A stretch of DNA of 64,000 nucleotides from Streptomyces lydicus. Lineage in GTDB: Bacteria; Actinomycetota; Actinomycetes; Streptomycetales; Streptomycetaceae. A program made the translations under genes and the position numbers. Under the pieces are notes generated by a model. It worked only from the letters and a program-made list of their open reading frames with translations. It ran no database searches and was not told the origin of the DNA. How positions within the stretch are numbered: position 1 is the first letter of the stretch; every line of letters begins with the position of its first letter. Where the stretch lies: positions 6,262,001 to 6,326,000 of the forward strand of contig NZ_RDTE01000003.1 of assembly GCF_004125265.1 (NCBI RefSeq), written 5' to 3'. Of the stretch, positions 43,353 to 51,576 are shown in pieces.

Positions 43353-44138
43353 ATTCAGAAAAGTCTGCCGGTCGGTGGGGGGAGTTGGGTCACGGTCGAG
43401 GTCTACGGGGAGCCTGATGCTCCTGGTCTCGTCGTCGTCCCGGGTGCGATGAGTGACGCGCGCGGGTGGCGTCATGTCGCGGCCGCCGTCGACGCCTGGC
43501 CGTCGGTGACGGTCGTCAACCGTCGGGGCCGTACCCCCTCGGGGCCGTTGACCAGCGCGTACTCGCTGCAAGCGGAGGTCGAGGACCTCGGCGTGATCCT
43601 CGACGAGTGCAAAGGCACGCAGGCGCTCTTCGGCTGGAGCTACGGCGGCTTGATCGCGCTACTGGCCGCCAACGATCGTCCACTGCGCCAGCTGATTGCC
43701 TACGAGCCGGTGATGCGGCCGTTCGGCCGTCACATACTGCCGGATCTACGGACCGCTGAGGAGGCGGCGGACTGGGATGCCACCGTCGAGATCGTGAACC
43801 GGCAGCTCGCCGGACTCGACACGGCGCAGGTCGAGGCACTGCGGTCCGACCGTCAAGGATGGGAGGAAATGCAGCACTTGAGCAGACCGGCGTACGCGGA
43901 GCTCGCCGCGCTCAACTCGGCGCCGCCACCGGATGAGATGGCCCGACGGGCGGATCGTGTCGACCTGATCATCGGGCAGTGCAATCACGGAACGGCCCCC
44001 TACGGAACGTCGTTCGACGATGTCCGGCAGCGCGTCACCCGTGCCGACGTCCATGTGCTTCCCGGTCAGGGGCACCTGGCCCACATCCAGGCGCCGACGG
44101 AGCTCGGCCACCTGCTCAACGGCCTCGCCGCTGCCTGA
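43341..44138 (+). CDS. alpha/beta hydrolase
   Basis: 265 aa. Nucleophile elbow GWSYGG (Ser at about residue 96), acid residue in VDLIIG or VTRADVHVLPG region, catalytic His in GQGHLAHIQAP. Early GLVVVPGAMSDARGWRHVAA gives the oxyanion region. Esterase or lactonase-like; substrate unknown. Its gene faces the TetR gene across a palindrome and has no ribosome site, so translation likely begins at the 5' end of the mRNA. Confidence 0.88.
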   Translation: MEQTIQKSLPVGGGSWVTVEVYGEPDAPGLVVVPGAMSDARGWRHVAAAVDAWPSVTVVNRRGRTPSGPLTSAYSLQAEVEDLGVILDECKGTQALFGWSYGGLIALLAANDRPLRQLIAYEPVMRPFGRHILPDLRTAEEAADWDATVEIVNRQLAGLDTAQVEALRSDRQGWEEMQHLSRPAYAELAALNSAPPPDEMARRADRVDLIIGQCNHGTAPYGTSFDDVRQRVTRADVHVLPGQGHLAHIQAPTELGHLLNGLAAA

Positions 44139-44178
44139 TGAGCAATCACGCCAACGTCGTGGCCTCGTTCATCTGAGC

Positions 44179-44280
44179 TTCGTGCCACTGGCTCTCGTAC
44201 CGCTGAGTCTCGTGCCACTGGGACTCGTACCACTGGGTCTCGTACTGCTTCTCGTGATGCTGAGTCTCGTACTGCTCGGT
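44179..44280. repeat. 15-bp tandem repeat, about seven copies
   Basis: CTCGTACCACTGGGT-type units from 44179 to 44280 (six of 15 bp, one of 12 bp), directly after the hydrolase gene and running into the hairpin at 44277. Confidence 0.85.
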
Positions 44281-44316
44281 TCTGCCTCTCCGGTCCCGAC
44301 CGGAGAGGCAGAACCG
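44277..44316. terminator. 18-bp perfect hairpin
   Basis: 44277-44294 pairs with 44299-44316 around a 4-base loop, downstream of the hydrolase gene. No T-tract. Confidence 0.85.
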
Positions 44317-44337
44317 AACCCGGGCTGTGGCGGGGGT

Positions 44338-44650
44338 TCTTCGGGTTCTCCTGGGCGTTCTTCCGCTGCTCACGCCCGTGCTAGCCGGACGTTAGTGCCG
44401 CGGCAGGCCGACGGTAGCGGCCCCGAGCAGAGTGGGTGACGTACCGAGGGAATCAAGAAAACCCACGACACCGACTGCCCCGGGGGACCCGTCATGAACT
44501 CCAGCGCCACCGTCCGCACCGCTCGCCGCCGCACCCTGCGCCTTGCCGCCGCGGCTCTGACCGCAGCCGCCGGTCTCACCCTGACCGCCTGCTCCGGATC
44601 GGACGACGCCGGCGCGAAGCCCGCCGGCCGCACGGACGCGGGTGCGGCGG
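44338..44650. repeat. right arm of the inverted lipoprotein promoter repeat
   Basis: Matches the reverse complement of 41990-42300, from the promoter into the signal-peptide codons of the gene at 44494. Confidence 0.75.
44380..44395 (+). promoter_or_regulatory. GTTAG-type direct repeat (11-bp spacing) upstream of the DUF4232 lipoprotein gene
   Basis: GCTAG at 44380 and GTTAG at 44391, 11 bases apart, about 100 bases before ATG 44494. Shared with the genes at 41406 and 58319. Confidence 0.5.
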
Positions 44651-45060
44651 CCGTCGACGCCGGCGGGGCGGCCTTCGCCACCGGCGGCGACGCGGTCCCG
44701 GACCCGGACGCGGGCGGCGCGACGACCACCAGCATCGTCCTGACCAACAAGGGCGGCAGTGCCTGCAAGATCGGCGGCTTCCCGGGCGTGGACCTCAAGT
44801 CCGAGAACGGCGGCGAGCGCTGGTCGCTGGCCCGCTCGTCGAAGAAGTTCAGCTCGATCACCCTGCAGCCCGGGGACAGCACCGACTTCACGATCAACGT
44901 CGCCATGACCAAGGAAGAGACGGGCTTCTACCAGCCCGCCTTCGCGGACGTCACCCCGCCCAACGAGACCACCTCGCTGACCGTGGAATGGCCCTGGGGC
45001 ACGCTCGTCGACCAGCGGAGCGCCACCCACCCGGCCACCTTCGTCAACCCCATCGGCTGA
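44494..45060 (+). CDS. DUF4232 lipoprotein
   Basis: 188 aa. Signal RTARRRTLRLAAAALTAAAG and lipobox LTAC (Cys about residue 33). After a Gly/Ala linker comes the DUF4232 beta-sandwich: SIVLTNKGGSACKIGGFPGVDL with the conserved cysteine, then SITLQPGDSTDFTINV and TTSLTVEWPWGTLVD. DUF4232 proteins are exported actinobacterial proteins of unknown role. The signal and promoter are copied from, or to, the lipoprotein gene at 41406. Confidence 0.88.
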   Translation: MNSSATVRTARRRTLRLAAAALTAAAGLTLTACSGSDDAGAKPAGRTDAGAAAVDAGGAAFATGGDAVPDPDAGGATTTSIVLTNKGGSACKIGGFPGVDLKSENGGERWSLARSSKKFSSITLQPGDSTDFTINVAMTKEETGFYQPAFADVTPPNETTSLTVEWPWGTLVDQRSATHPATFVNPIG

Positions 45061-45099
45061 CCGCCCGGCACCTTCACCCCGGACACAAGCCACCACACC

Positions 45100-45160
45100 T
45101 CTGGGCCCGACCAGCCCAGAGCGCCCCACGCACTTCTGGGCCCGACCAGCCCAGAGCGCC
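45100..45160. terminator. two tandem copies of a 26-bp hairpin
   Basis: TCTGGGCCCGACCAGCCCAG plus AGCGCC at 45100-45125 and again at 45135-45160; each folds as TCTGGGC/GCCCAGA. They follow the DUF4232 gene. An AAGAGACAAAC direct repeat (45170-45191) comes next. Confidence 0.75.
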
Positions 45161-45207
45161 AAAGGCGGGAAGAGACAAACAAGAGACAAACAAGCTAGGA
45201 GACCACC

Positions 45208-45456
45208 ATGAAGGCATGGCGTACCCGAATCGGCATGGGACTCGCTGTCAGTGCCGCAGCAGTCGCCATCCCCCTGACCGCCACCACCGCCTTCGCCGCC
45301 CCGCCCCCCGGCGACGGCTGGGTCCCCATCGGTGCCGAGCGGTACCCCTCGAAGGCGGCGTGCGAAGCGTCGGAACTCCCGAATGCCCAGGCGAACGGAT
45401 ACCACGAGGTGTGGTGCGACGACAGCAAGGCCATCATGCCCATCTTCAACCGCTGA
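45208..45456 (+). CDS. small secreted protein
   Basis: 82 aa, with AGGAG 7 bases before ATG. Signal peptide about residues 1-30 (GMGLAVSAAAVAIPLTATTAFA|A). The mature peptide of about 52 aa (WVPIGAERYPSKAACEASEL, GYHEVWCDDSKAIMPIFNR) has two cysteines that could form one disulfide. It resembles the small secreted peptides common in Streptomyces, of unknown role. It has its own strong terminator. Confidence 0.8.
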   Translation: MKAWRTRIGMGLAVSAAAVAIPLTATTAFAAPPPGDGWVPIGAERYPSKAACEASELPNAQANGYHEVWCDDSKAIMPIFNR

Positions 45457-45532
45457 CCGCCGCCCCCTCGACCGTTCACTGCTGATCGCTCTCCACCCGG
45501 CGAGGACTACTTCCCGCCGACGCTGAGCCACG

Positions 45533-45575
45533 AAAGTCCGCTGCCCCGGTGCGACACACCGGGGCAGCGGACTTT
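45533..45575 (+). terminator. 19-bp perfect hairpin ending in TTT
   Basis: 45533-45551 pairs with 45557-45575 around CGACA, 77 bases after the stop of the small secreted protein gene. The rest of 45576-45832 has CCAAGGCCG repeats (45660-45715) and no gene. Confidence 0.8.
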
Positions 45576-45832
45576 CCGCTTCCCGGCCCCGGCCCCGGGG
45601 TGTCGCAGGTTTTCGCGGACCTTGCCGGAGTCGCGCGGAGCGCGGAGCAGGTGCGACACAGCCAAGGCCGCCAAGGCCGCCAAGGCCCGGCAATGTCACC
45701 AAGGCTGCCAAGGCCTGCACGAGGAGACGCCGCCAAAGCCGGCGAGCCGGTCAGGAGCAGGTGGCCGGCTCCGGACGTCCGGTCCGACCCGTCAGAGCGC
45801 TATGTCACCTTTACGTAGATATTCTGTGAAGT

Positions 45833-46930
45833 GTGATCGAGCCTGAACGGCCGCGGCTGCGTCGTCGCCACGGCCGGGGGAGCCTGGTGCGGCTGTCGCC
45901 GGTGATTCTGACCGTCGTCATCGCCAGCCTGGCATATGCCACACCCCCGGAAATGGCCTTCAGCCGCCTCCTGCCTGCGGCACCGGCCCTCGCCGCCGCC
46001 ATGTGGCCGGTGCTCCCCACCGTCCTGCTGGGGACGGTCTGCCTGTTTCTGATGATCGGCCTCAGCATCGTCTTCCCCGGTCTGGGGACGTGGTGGACGG
46101 CCGCGGGGATCATCGCGGTCACCGTGGCGGCCGCATACGGAAGCCATGTCCGGCTCCAGCGGGAGCGGACCCTCTTCCAGGTGCGGCTCGTCGCCGACGC
46201 GGCGCAGCAGGTGGTGCTGAGCCCGATGCCGCGCCGCTTCGGGAGCGTCGAGATCGAGTCGCTGTATCTCGCGGCCGCGGCGGAGGCCCGTATCGGCGGG
46301 GACTTCTACGAGGTGGTCGACACGCGGTACGGGGTCAGGCTGCTTATCGGCGACGTGCGGGGCAAGGGCCTGCCGGCAGTGGGGGCGGCTGCGGCGATCG
46401 TCAATTCCTTCCGGGAGGCGGCCTACGGCGAGGCCGACATGGTCAGCGTCGCGCGCCGGCTGGATGCGAGCAGCACCCGTTACAACGCCGCCTTTCCTCC
46501 CGAGGGGCCGATGGAGCGCTTCGCCACCGCCCTTCTTGTCGAGATCCCGCACGATGGCGGGCGCATCGATATCCTCAACTGCGGGCACCCTCCGCCACTG
46601 CTCCGGAACCGCGGGGAACTCCGTGCCCTGGAGCCCACCACCCCCTCGCCGCTGCTCAACCTCGCGGAGCTGATCGGCGATCACTACACCATCGACACCT
46701 TCGACTTCGCCCCCGGCGACCTGCTGCTTCTCTACACCGACGGGATCGCCGAGGCCCGCGCCCGCGACGGCGGCTTCTTCCCGCTGGCGTCCTGGATGCG
46801 CCGACAGCCCCCGACACCACCCCACGAGCTGCTCGCGGCCCTCCACCGCGACCTCCTCCACTACAGCAGAGGCCGCCTGGACGACGACATCGCCGCCCTC
46901 GCGGTACGCCTGCGGGAACCGTCGGAGTGA
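45833..46930 (+). CDS. membrane PP2C/SpoIIE-family phosphatase
   Basis: 365 aa, GTG start. Three membrane helices in residues about 18-105 (LSPVILTVVIASLAYATP; LLPAAPALAAAMWPVL; TVLLGTVCLFLMIGLSIVF and a further AGIIAVTVAAAYG). The cytoplasmic part is a SpoIIE-type phosphatase: ARIGGDFYEVVD, LIGDVRGKGLPAVG, ERFATALLVEI, LNCGHPPPLL, LLLYTDGIAEARA, DDDIAALAVRL, with the metal-binding Asp residues. Such enzymes dephosphorylate anti-anti-sigma factors in Streptomyces. No PAS or GAF sensor is fused, so the membrane part may be the sensor. Confidence 0.92.
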   Translation: MIEPERPRLRRRHGRGSLVRLSPVILTVVIASLAYATPPEMAFSRLLPAAPALAAAMWPVLPTVLLGTVCLFLMIGLSIVFPGLGTWWTAAGIIAVTVAAAYGSHVRLQRERTLFQVRLVADAAQQVVLSPMPRRFGSVEIESLYLAAAAEARIGGDFYEVVDTRYGVRLLIGDVRGKGLPAVGAAAAIVNSFREAAYGEADMVSVARRLDASSTRYNAAFPPEGPMERFATALLVEIPHDGGRIDILNCGHPPPLLRNRGELRALEPTTPSPLLNLAELIGDHYTIDTFDFAPGDLLLLYTDGIAEARARDGGFFPLASWMRRQPPTPPHELLAALHRDLLHYSRGRLDDDIAALAVRLREPSE

Positions 46931-47298
46931 GCCCGACCCGATCACGATCCTGACCGCGGCCCGGATCGAGGCCAGGTGATGCCGCCGTCCGGTGTGTTGC
47001 TGGTGCCTCCCGCGGGCGACCTCGACCTCGATGTCGATGCCCTGTCGATCCCTACCGAGGGCCCGGCTGATTCCGTTGGGCGGGCGGCGGCCTCTTCCTT
47101 CCGCAGCCTTCAGCCGAGCTGTTCAGCCAGTCCGACGATGATGCCTTCGGGCGGCGGAGGTCACAGCACCGATAGGTGTCCTTGTCAGTGTGGGGCCGGC
47201 CCCACATGCGCGGGAGCCACACCTCCGGTGGGCCGCGGGTGAGGTAGGGCGCCGGGTCAGGGACGGGCAGGCCTCCTCCACTGCAGGAGGGACGCACG
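46931..47298. other. spacer between convergent genes, with a lone CRISPR-like repeat
   Basis: 368 bp with no supported gene. On the minus strand a frame ends EGIIVGLAEQLG at about 47116, possibly a leftover C-terminus of a lost gene. The CRISPR-like repeat is at 47192-47220. Confidence 0.5.
47192..47220. CRISPR. solitary CRISPR-like repeat related to the relic at 36 kb
   Basis: The 29-bp GGGGCCGGCCCCACATGCGC followed by GGGAGCCAC matches the repeat at 35995-36023 at 24 of 29 positions, and both are followed by ACCT (acacctgg / acacctcc). No second repeat occurs 61 bp either side. Confidence 0.5.
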
Positions 47299-48159
47299 TC
47301 AGCCGGGTACCCCCATGCGCTGTGTGCCGACGACGGACAGCAGCCGTAGGGCCTCTTCCGAGGGGGTGCCGGGGGGTGCGGTGTAGATGAGGAGTTGTTG
47401 GTCGCGGTCGGCGATGTCGAGGACGTCGCAGTTGACGCTGACGGGGCCGACGAGGGGGTGTGCGAAGGTCTTGCAGGGGGTGGGGCGGGCGGTGATGTCA
47501 TGGGCTGCCCAGATGTGGGCGAACTCGGCGCTGCCGTCCAGGAGTTCCTGGACCAGGACGGTCACCTCCGGGTCGGTGGGGTAGCGCGCCGCGGCGGCGC
47601 GCAGGTGCTGGGCCGAGGTCCGGGTGAAGGCGTCCGCGTCCGAGACGCCGTACAGGCGCCGGCCGTGCCGGTACGGGCCGAGGAAGGCGCGGCGGAGGAG
47701 ATTCCGGTCCCGGCGCGACAGGGCGGAGAAGTCCTCCATCAGGGCGGCGGCCAGGTCGTTCCAGGCGATGACCTCGTACGTCGCCGAGATCACGATCGCC
47801 GCGGCGCCCGGCAGCCGGTGCAGCAGGTCGATGATGCTCTGCCGCACCTCACGCGAAGGTCCCGGCGGAGGCAGGGGCGGGGCGCCGGCGAGGTGGTGGA
47901 GGTGGCCGCGCTCGGGGTCCGACAGGCGTAGCGCGCGGGCAAGTTGGGTCAGCACCTCGCTGGAGGGGTGGAGGGCGCGGGCCTGCTCCAGCCGCGTGTA
48001 GTACTCGGTCGAGATGAAGGCCAGCTGTGCCACCTCCTCGCGCCGCAGTCCCGGGGTACGGCGGCGCGGCCCGGCGGGCAGCCCCACGTCCGCGGGGGTG
48101 GTGCGTTCGCGCCTGCTGCGCAGGAAGTCACCCAGCTCTCGTCGTACTCGTTGATTCAC
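47299..48159 (-). CDS. XRE-family regulator with MmyB-like ligand domain
   Basis: 286 aa from GTG 48159 (MNQRVRRELGDFL); the longer frame upstream to 48258 is Arg/Pro-rich. HTH about residues 5-75 with RRTPGLRREEVAQLAFISTEYYTRLEQAR, the signature of this subfamily. The C-terminal MmyB-like domain (IDLLHRLPGAAAIVISATYEVIAWNDLAAALMED, GPVSVNCDVLDIADRDQQLLIYTAPPG) binds small hydrophobic ligands in related proteins. It faces the SDR gene 86 bp away, the usual arrangement for MmyB-like regulators of short-chain dehydrogenases. Confidence 0.92.
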   Translation of the reverse strand: MNQRVRRELGDFLRSRRERTTPADVGLPAGPRRRTPGLRREEVAQLAFISTEYYTRLEQARALHPSSEVLTQLARALRLSDPERGHLHHLAGAPPLPPPGPSREVRQSIIDLLHRLPGAAAIVISATYEVIAWNDLAAALMEDFSALSRRDRNLLRRAFLGPYRHGRRLYGVSDADAFTRTSAQHLRAAAARYPTDPEVTVLVQELLDGSAEFAHIWAAHDITARPTPCKTFAHPLVGPVSVNCDVLDIADRDQQLLIYTAPPGTPSEEALRLLSVVGTQRMGVPG

Positions 48160-48245
48160 CTGCCCAGTGTGCGGGGTGCCGAGGTGCCCAGCCAGGTACT
48201 CCTGGGGCCTGGATGAGCGGGGTGGCCGGACACAGGCTCGTCGGT

Positions 48246-49154
48246 ATGGACAACACACCGATCACGCCGATCACACCGATCACGTCCGTCGTGCCGAGCA
48301 CGTCGAGCACGTCGAGCACGTCGAGCACGTCGAGCACACCGGGCACACCGGGCGCACCGAGCACGTCACGCACGCCGATCACCTCAAGCACCACCTCGGG
48401 TCTGCTCGCCGGCAAGGTCGCCTTCATCACCGGTGCCGGTCGCGGCATCGGTGCGGCTGCGGCGCGGCTGTTCGCCCGGGAGGGGGCCAGGGTGCTCCTC
48501 GCGGCCCGCACGGAGGACCAGCTCAAGACGGTGACCGAGGAGATCAGGGCGGCCGGCGGCACCGCGGACCATGTGGTGTGCGATCTGGCCGACGGGGCGA
48601 GCATCCGTGCCGCCGTCGACCGGGCCGTGGAGCTGTACGGCCGGCTCGACGTGGCCTTCAACAACGGTGCGACGGGGCAGCCGCCCGGCCCGATGGACCA
48701 GTTGCCGGAGGCCGATTTCGACCGCGTCTGCGCCGTCAACCTCAAGGGCTCGTGGCTGGCCATGAACGCCGAGATCGCCGCGATACGCGCCACGGCGAAG
48801 CGCGGGGCCATCGTCAACACCTCCAGCGTCGGCAGCCTGATGGGCAACCCCGAGCTGCCCGCGTACGGCGCGACGAAGGGGGCGCTCAACAGCCTCACCG
48901 CGTCGGCAGCCGTCACCTACGGCCCGGAGGGGATCCGCGTCAACGCCGTCGCGCCCGGCACCACGCTCACCGAGATGCTGGAGGACTGGGAGGAGGAGTC
49001 CCCGGGCACCATCGCGCAGCTCAACGCCCTGACCCCGCTGGGCCGCGTCGCCGACCCGGACGAGATCGCCCAGGCCGCAGCCTGGCTCCTCAGCGACCGT
49101 GCCTCCTATGTCACCGGGACGGTCCTGCGCGTCGACGGCGGCATGCGGGCCTGA
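48246..49154 (+). CDS. short-chain dehydrogenase/reductase
   Basis: 302 aa. Classical SDR: FITGAGRGIGAAAARLF (NAD(P) site), AFNNGA, catalytic Ser in IVNTSSVGSL, YGATKG with Tyr and Lys, and the C-terminal VAPGTTLTEM and YVTGTVLRVDGGMRA. The first 50 residues are Thr/Ser/Pro/Ile repeats (TPITPIT, STSSTSS) encoded by 9-bp units near 48250-48340, which is unusual for an SDR; a start near residue 52 is possible. Divergent from the MmyB-like regulator. Substrate unknown. Confidence 0.88.
   Translation: MDNTPITPITPITSVVPSTSSTSSTSSTSSTPGTPGAPSTSRTPITSSTTSGLLAGKVAFITGAGRGIGAAAARLFAREGARVLLAARTEDQLKTVTEEIRAAGGTADHVVCDLADGASIRAAVDRAVELYGRLDVAFNNGATGQPPGPMDQLPEADFDRVCAVNLKGSWLAMNAEIAAIRATAKRGAIVNTSSVGSLMGNPELPAYGATKGALNSLTASAAVTYGPEGIRVNAVAPGTTLTEMLEDWEEESPGTIAQLNALTPLGRVADPDEIAQAAAWLLSDRASYVTGTVLRVDGGMRA
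48290..48340 (+). repeat. 9-bp tandem repeat inside the SDR N-terminus
   Basis: ACGTCGAGC repeated about five times in frame, encoding Ser-Thr-Ser runs, next to ATCACRCCG repeats (48255-48283). Confidence 0.85.
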
Positions 49155-49197
49155 AGCCGAGCAGCCCGCTGCTGGTGCATGAGCTGGACGGCAGTCT

Positions 49198-49316
49198 GTG
49201 GCGGGCCCGTAGGAAAGGGCGTGGCGGGGCCCGCAGGAAAGGGCGTGGCGGGTCCCGGACGAAGGGGTGTGGCGGGTCCCGTACGAAGGGGTGTGGCGGG
49301 TCCCGTACGAGGTGCC
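49198..49316. repeat. 24-bp tandem repeat, five copies
   Basis: Units start at 49198 (23 bp), 49221, 49245, 49269 and 49293 (GTGGCGGGTCCCGTACGAAG plus GGGT). They fill part of the 312-bp spacer before the DUF5996 gene. Three phases are open across them, but none has a good start. Confidence 0.85.
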
Positions 49317-49466
49317 GGCACTGTGCGGCCTTGGGTTGGCCGGGTGGTGTTGGTGCGTCCAGGCAGGGGTGTTGCGGGGAGGCGGCACGCCGTTGCGCCC
49401 CCGCGTGGCCATCATGGGCATCCGGTCCGCCCGGCCGTCAGGAGTGCCGGGCGGGAAGGGAAGGTG

Positions 49467-50423
49467 ATGACGGTGGAGTTGTTCCCGCCGATCCCGTTCG
49501 CCGAGTGGCGGGACACCAAAGAGACGCTGCATCGCTTCGCTCAGATCGTGGGGAAGGTCCGGCTGGCCGCCGCTCCGCGGCGCAACCACTGGTGGAACGT
49601 GCCGTTCCATCTCACCGGACGCGGAATCACCAGCCGCCCGATGGGGCAGGTCGACGGGAACCCGGTCTTCACAGTCGATTTTGACTTCGTCGGTCATCAG
49701 CTGGTCGTCGCGGTGTTGGACGGCCGGTCGGTCTCCTTCCCGCTCGTCGGTCACTCCGTGGCGTCCTTTTACGCCGCGGTCATGGAGTCGCTGGCCACGC
49801 TGGGCGTCCGGGTGGAGCTCGACATCCCCCGGCCGTTCGACCTGCCCGACGCCGGCCGTCCGTTCGCCGAGGACACCGAGCACGCGACCTACGACGCCGG
49901 GCATGCCACCCGCTACTGGCAGGTCCTCAGCCAGGTGGCGTCGGTGCTGGAGGAGTTCGCCGCGGGCTATTCGGGGAAGGTCAGCCCGGTGCATCACTTC
50001 TGGCACACCTTCGACATCGCCCACACCCGGTTCTCCGACCGGCGTATCGACCAGCCCGGACAGGTCGACCCGGTGACCCGGGAGGCGTACTCCCGGGAGG
50101 TCATCAGCTTCGGCTTCTGGTTCGGCGACGACTCCTTCGCCGCGCCCGCGTTCTACTCCTACACCGCTCCGGAGCCCGCCGGCCTGGCCGAGGAGCCACT
50201 GGAGCCCGCGGCGGCGCAGTGGGCCGACCGCGGCGGCAGCCACTTGGCGGTGCTGCCGTACGACGAGGCCCGCATCGCGGCCGATCCCCGTGCTGCCGTG
50301 CTCGGTTTCTACGAGAGCGCGTATCGGGCCGGGGCCCGCCGTGCCGGATGGGACCGTGAACGGCTCGCCTGCCCGGGCGGGGTGACGGACCCGTATCTGC
50401 GGAGGGAGGGGGTGGCTCCCTGA
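49467..50423 (+). CDS. DUF5996 family protein
   Basis: 318 aa from ATG 49467 with GGGAAGG upstream. It matches the DUF5996 pattern: WRDTKETLHRFAQIVGKVRL at the start, RNHWWNVPFHLTGRGITSRP, HHFWHTFDIAHTRFSDRRI, and EVISFGFWFGDDSFAAPAFYSYTAPEP. Conserved His and Trp residues suggest a ligand or metal site, but no activity is known. Widely spread in actinobacteria. Monocistronic. Confidence 0.85.
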   Translation: MTVELFPPIPFAEWRDTKETLHRFAQIVGKVRLAAAPRRNHWWNVPFHLTGRGITSRPMGQVDGNPVFTVDFDFVGHQLVVAVLDGRSVSFPLVGHSVASFYAAVMESLATLGVRVELDIPRPFDLPDAGRPFAEDTEHATYDAGHATRYWQVLSQVASVLEEFAAGYSGKVSPVHHFWHTFDIAHTRFSDRRIDQPGQVDPVTREAYSREVISFGFWFGDDSFAAPAFYSYTAPEPAGLAEEPLEPAAAQWADRGGSHLAVLPYDEARIAADPRAAVLGFYESAYRAGARRAGWDRERLACPGGVTDPYLRREGVAP

Positions 50424-50436
50424 TGGGGATGGCCCC

Positions 50437-51312
50437 TTAGATGACCGGGGGGCGGCCCAGCTTCGTCATGCGCCAGACCGTGCGCCAGCGCATCGGCCGC
50501 CGCCGTCCGCACGGGGTCCGTACCCCCTCGGCGAAACCCGCGGCCCAGGCGCGCAGGCCTGCCGCCGAGCGGGTGCGGACGGCTGTCAGTGCGGCCCATA
50601 CGCCGAGGTAGAGCGGCACCAGGAGCGCGGGGAGGTGCCGCTTGGCCAGCCAGACGCGGTTTCTGGCGACCATGCGGTGGTAGACGGCGTGCCGGGTGGG
50701 CGAGGTGTACGGGTGCTGGAGCACCAGTTCCGGCGCGTAGCGGATGTGCCAGCCGTCGTCCAGGGCCCGCCAGGCCAGGTCGGTCTCCTCGTGCGCGTAG
50801 AAGAACTCGTCCGGCCAGCCGCCGATTCTGTCCAGCATCGGGACGGACAGCGAGTGCCCGCCGCCGAGGAACGTGGTGACCAGACCGCCGTGTGCCGGGT
50901 CGCCGACGCGCAGACGGGGGACGTGCCGGCGCTGGGTGCGGCCCCGCTCGTCGGCGACGCGGAAGCTCACGACCCCCAACTTCGGGTCGCCGGTGTGCAG
51001 TTCCGCCAGCCGGCTGAACACATCCGGGCTGATCAGCAGGCCGTCGTCGTCCAGATCGACCACCAGGTCGAGGTCCCCGAGCTTGCGCAGCTCGTCCAGG
51101 GCGACGTTCCGGCCGCCGGAGATGCCCAGGTTGTCGCTCAGCTCGATGCCCACGGCGCCGTGCGGCAGCGGGGGGAGCGGCGAGCCGTTCCCGATGACCA
51201 CGATGTGGGCCGGCGGGAGGTCCTGCTTGGCGACCGAATCCAGCAGCGCCTGCAGTTCGGCGGGACGGTTTCCCATGGTCAAGATGGCGACGCCTACGCG
51301 CAGATGACGCAC
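50437..51312 (-). CDS. family 2 glycosyltransferase
   Basis: 291 aa from GTG 51312 (GGAG 9 bases upstream). GT-A fold: VRVGVAILTMGNRPAELQALLDSV, VDLDDDGLLISP with a DxDDD run in place of a strict DXD, FLGGGHSLSVPMLDRIGGWPDEFFYAHEETDLAWRAL with the ED/ETDL acceptor motif. It transfers a sugar from a nucleotide-sugar donor to a surface polymer or lipid. The C-terminal RRRPMRWRTVWR is basic and may contact the membrane. Convergent with DUF5996. Confidence 0.88.
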   Translation of the reverse strand: MRHLRVGVAILTMGNRPAELQALLDSVAKQDLPPAHIVVIGNGSPLPPLPHGAVGIELSDNLGISGGRNVALDELRKLGDLDLVVDLDDDGLLISPDVFSRLAELHTGDPKLGVVSFRVADERGRTQRRHVPRLRVGDPAHGGLVTTFLGGGHSLSVPMLDRIGGWPDEFFYAHEETDLAWRALDDGWHIRYAPELVLQHPYTSPTRHAVYHRMVARNRVWLAKRHLPALLVPLYLGVWAALTAVRTRSAAGLRAWAAGFAEGVRTPCGRRRPMRWRTVWRMTKLGRPPVI

Positions 51313-51576
51313 AGAAGAATGCTCCGTTCTTGGCGGTCCTTTCGCGATGCTAGCCGCCGGGGGAGGCGACTGCGTGCTACGGCACCTCCCCGGCGACATC
51401 CCGTCGGACGGCCGTGGCGGGGCTCTGTGGAGATGTTCCGGCGGCCCGCCAGGCCCCGGTGGCCGGGTGTTCCGGTACGGCGCACCATGGAACGACAGGG
51501 GGGTGTGCCCGGATGGCCGGACTGGCCGGTTGACCAGGCGGCCGGATCACCAGGGGGACGGACGGAGGAAGCCCTC

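Noticed and set aside
44140..44440. Membrane peptide with LVPLG repeats after the hydrolase gene
   Set aside because: The frame begins inside the hydrolase gene in another phase, without its own start, and runs into a terminator hairpin; it is the translation of a 15-bp minisatellite.
49155..49466. Gene encoding 8-aa repeats (GGSRTKGC or VWRVPYEG) from the 24-bp array
   Set aside because: All phases are open only because the unit is a multiple of three without stops; no start with a ribosome site precedes the array.
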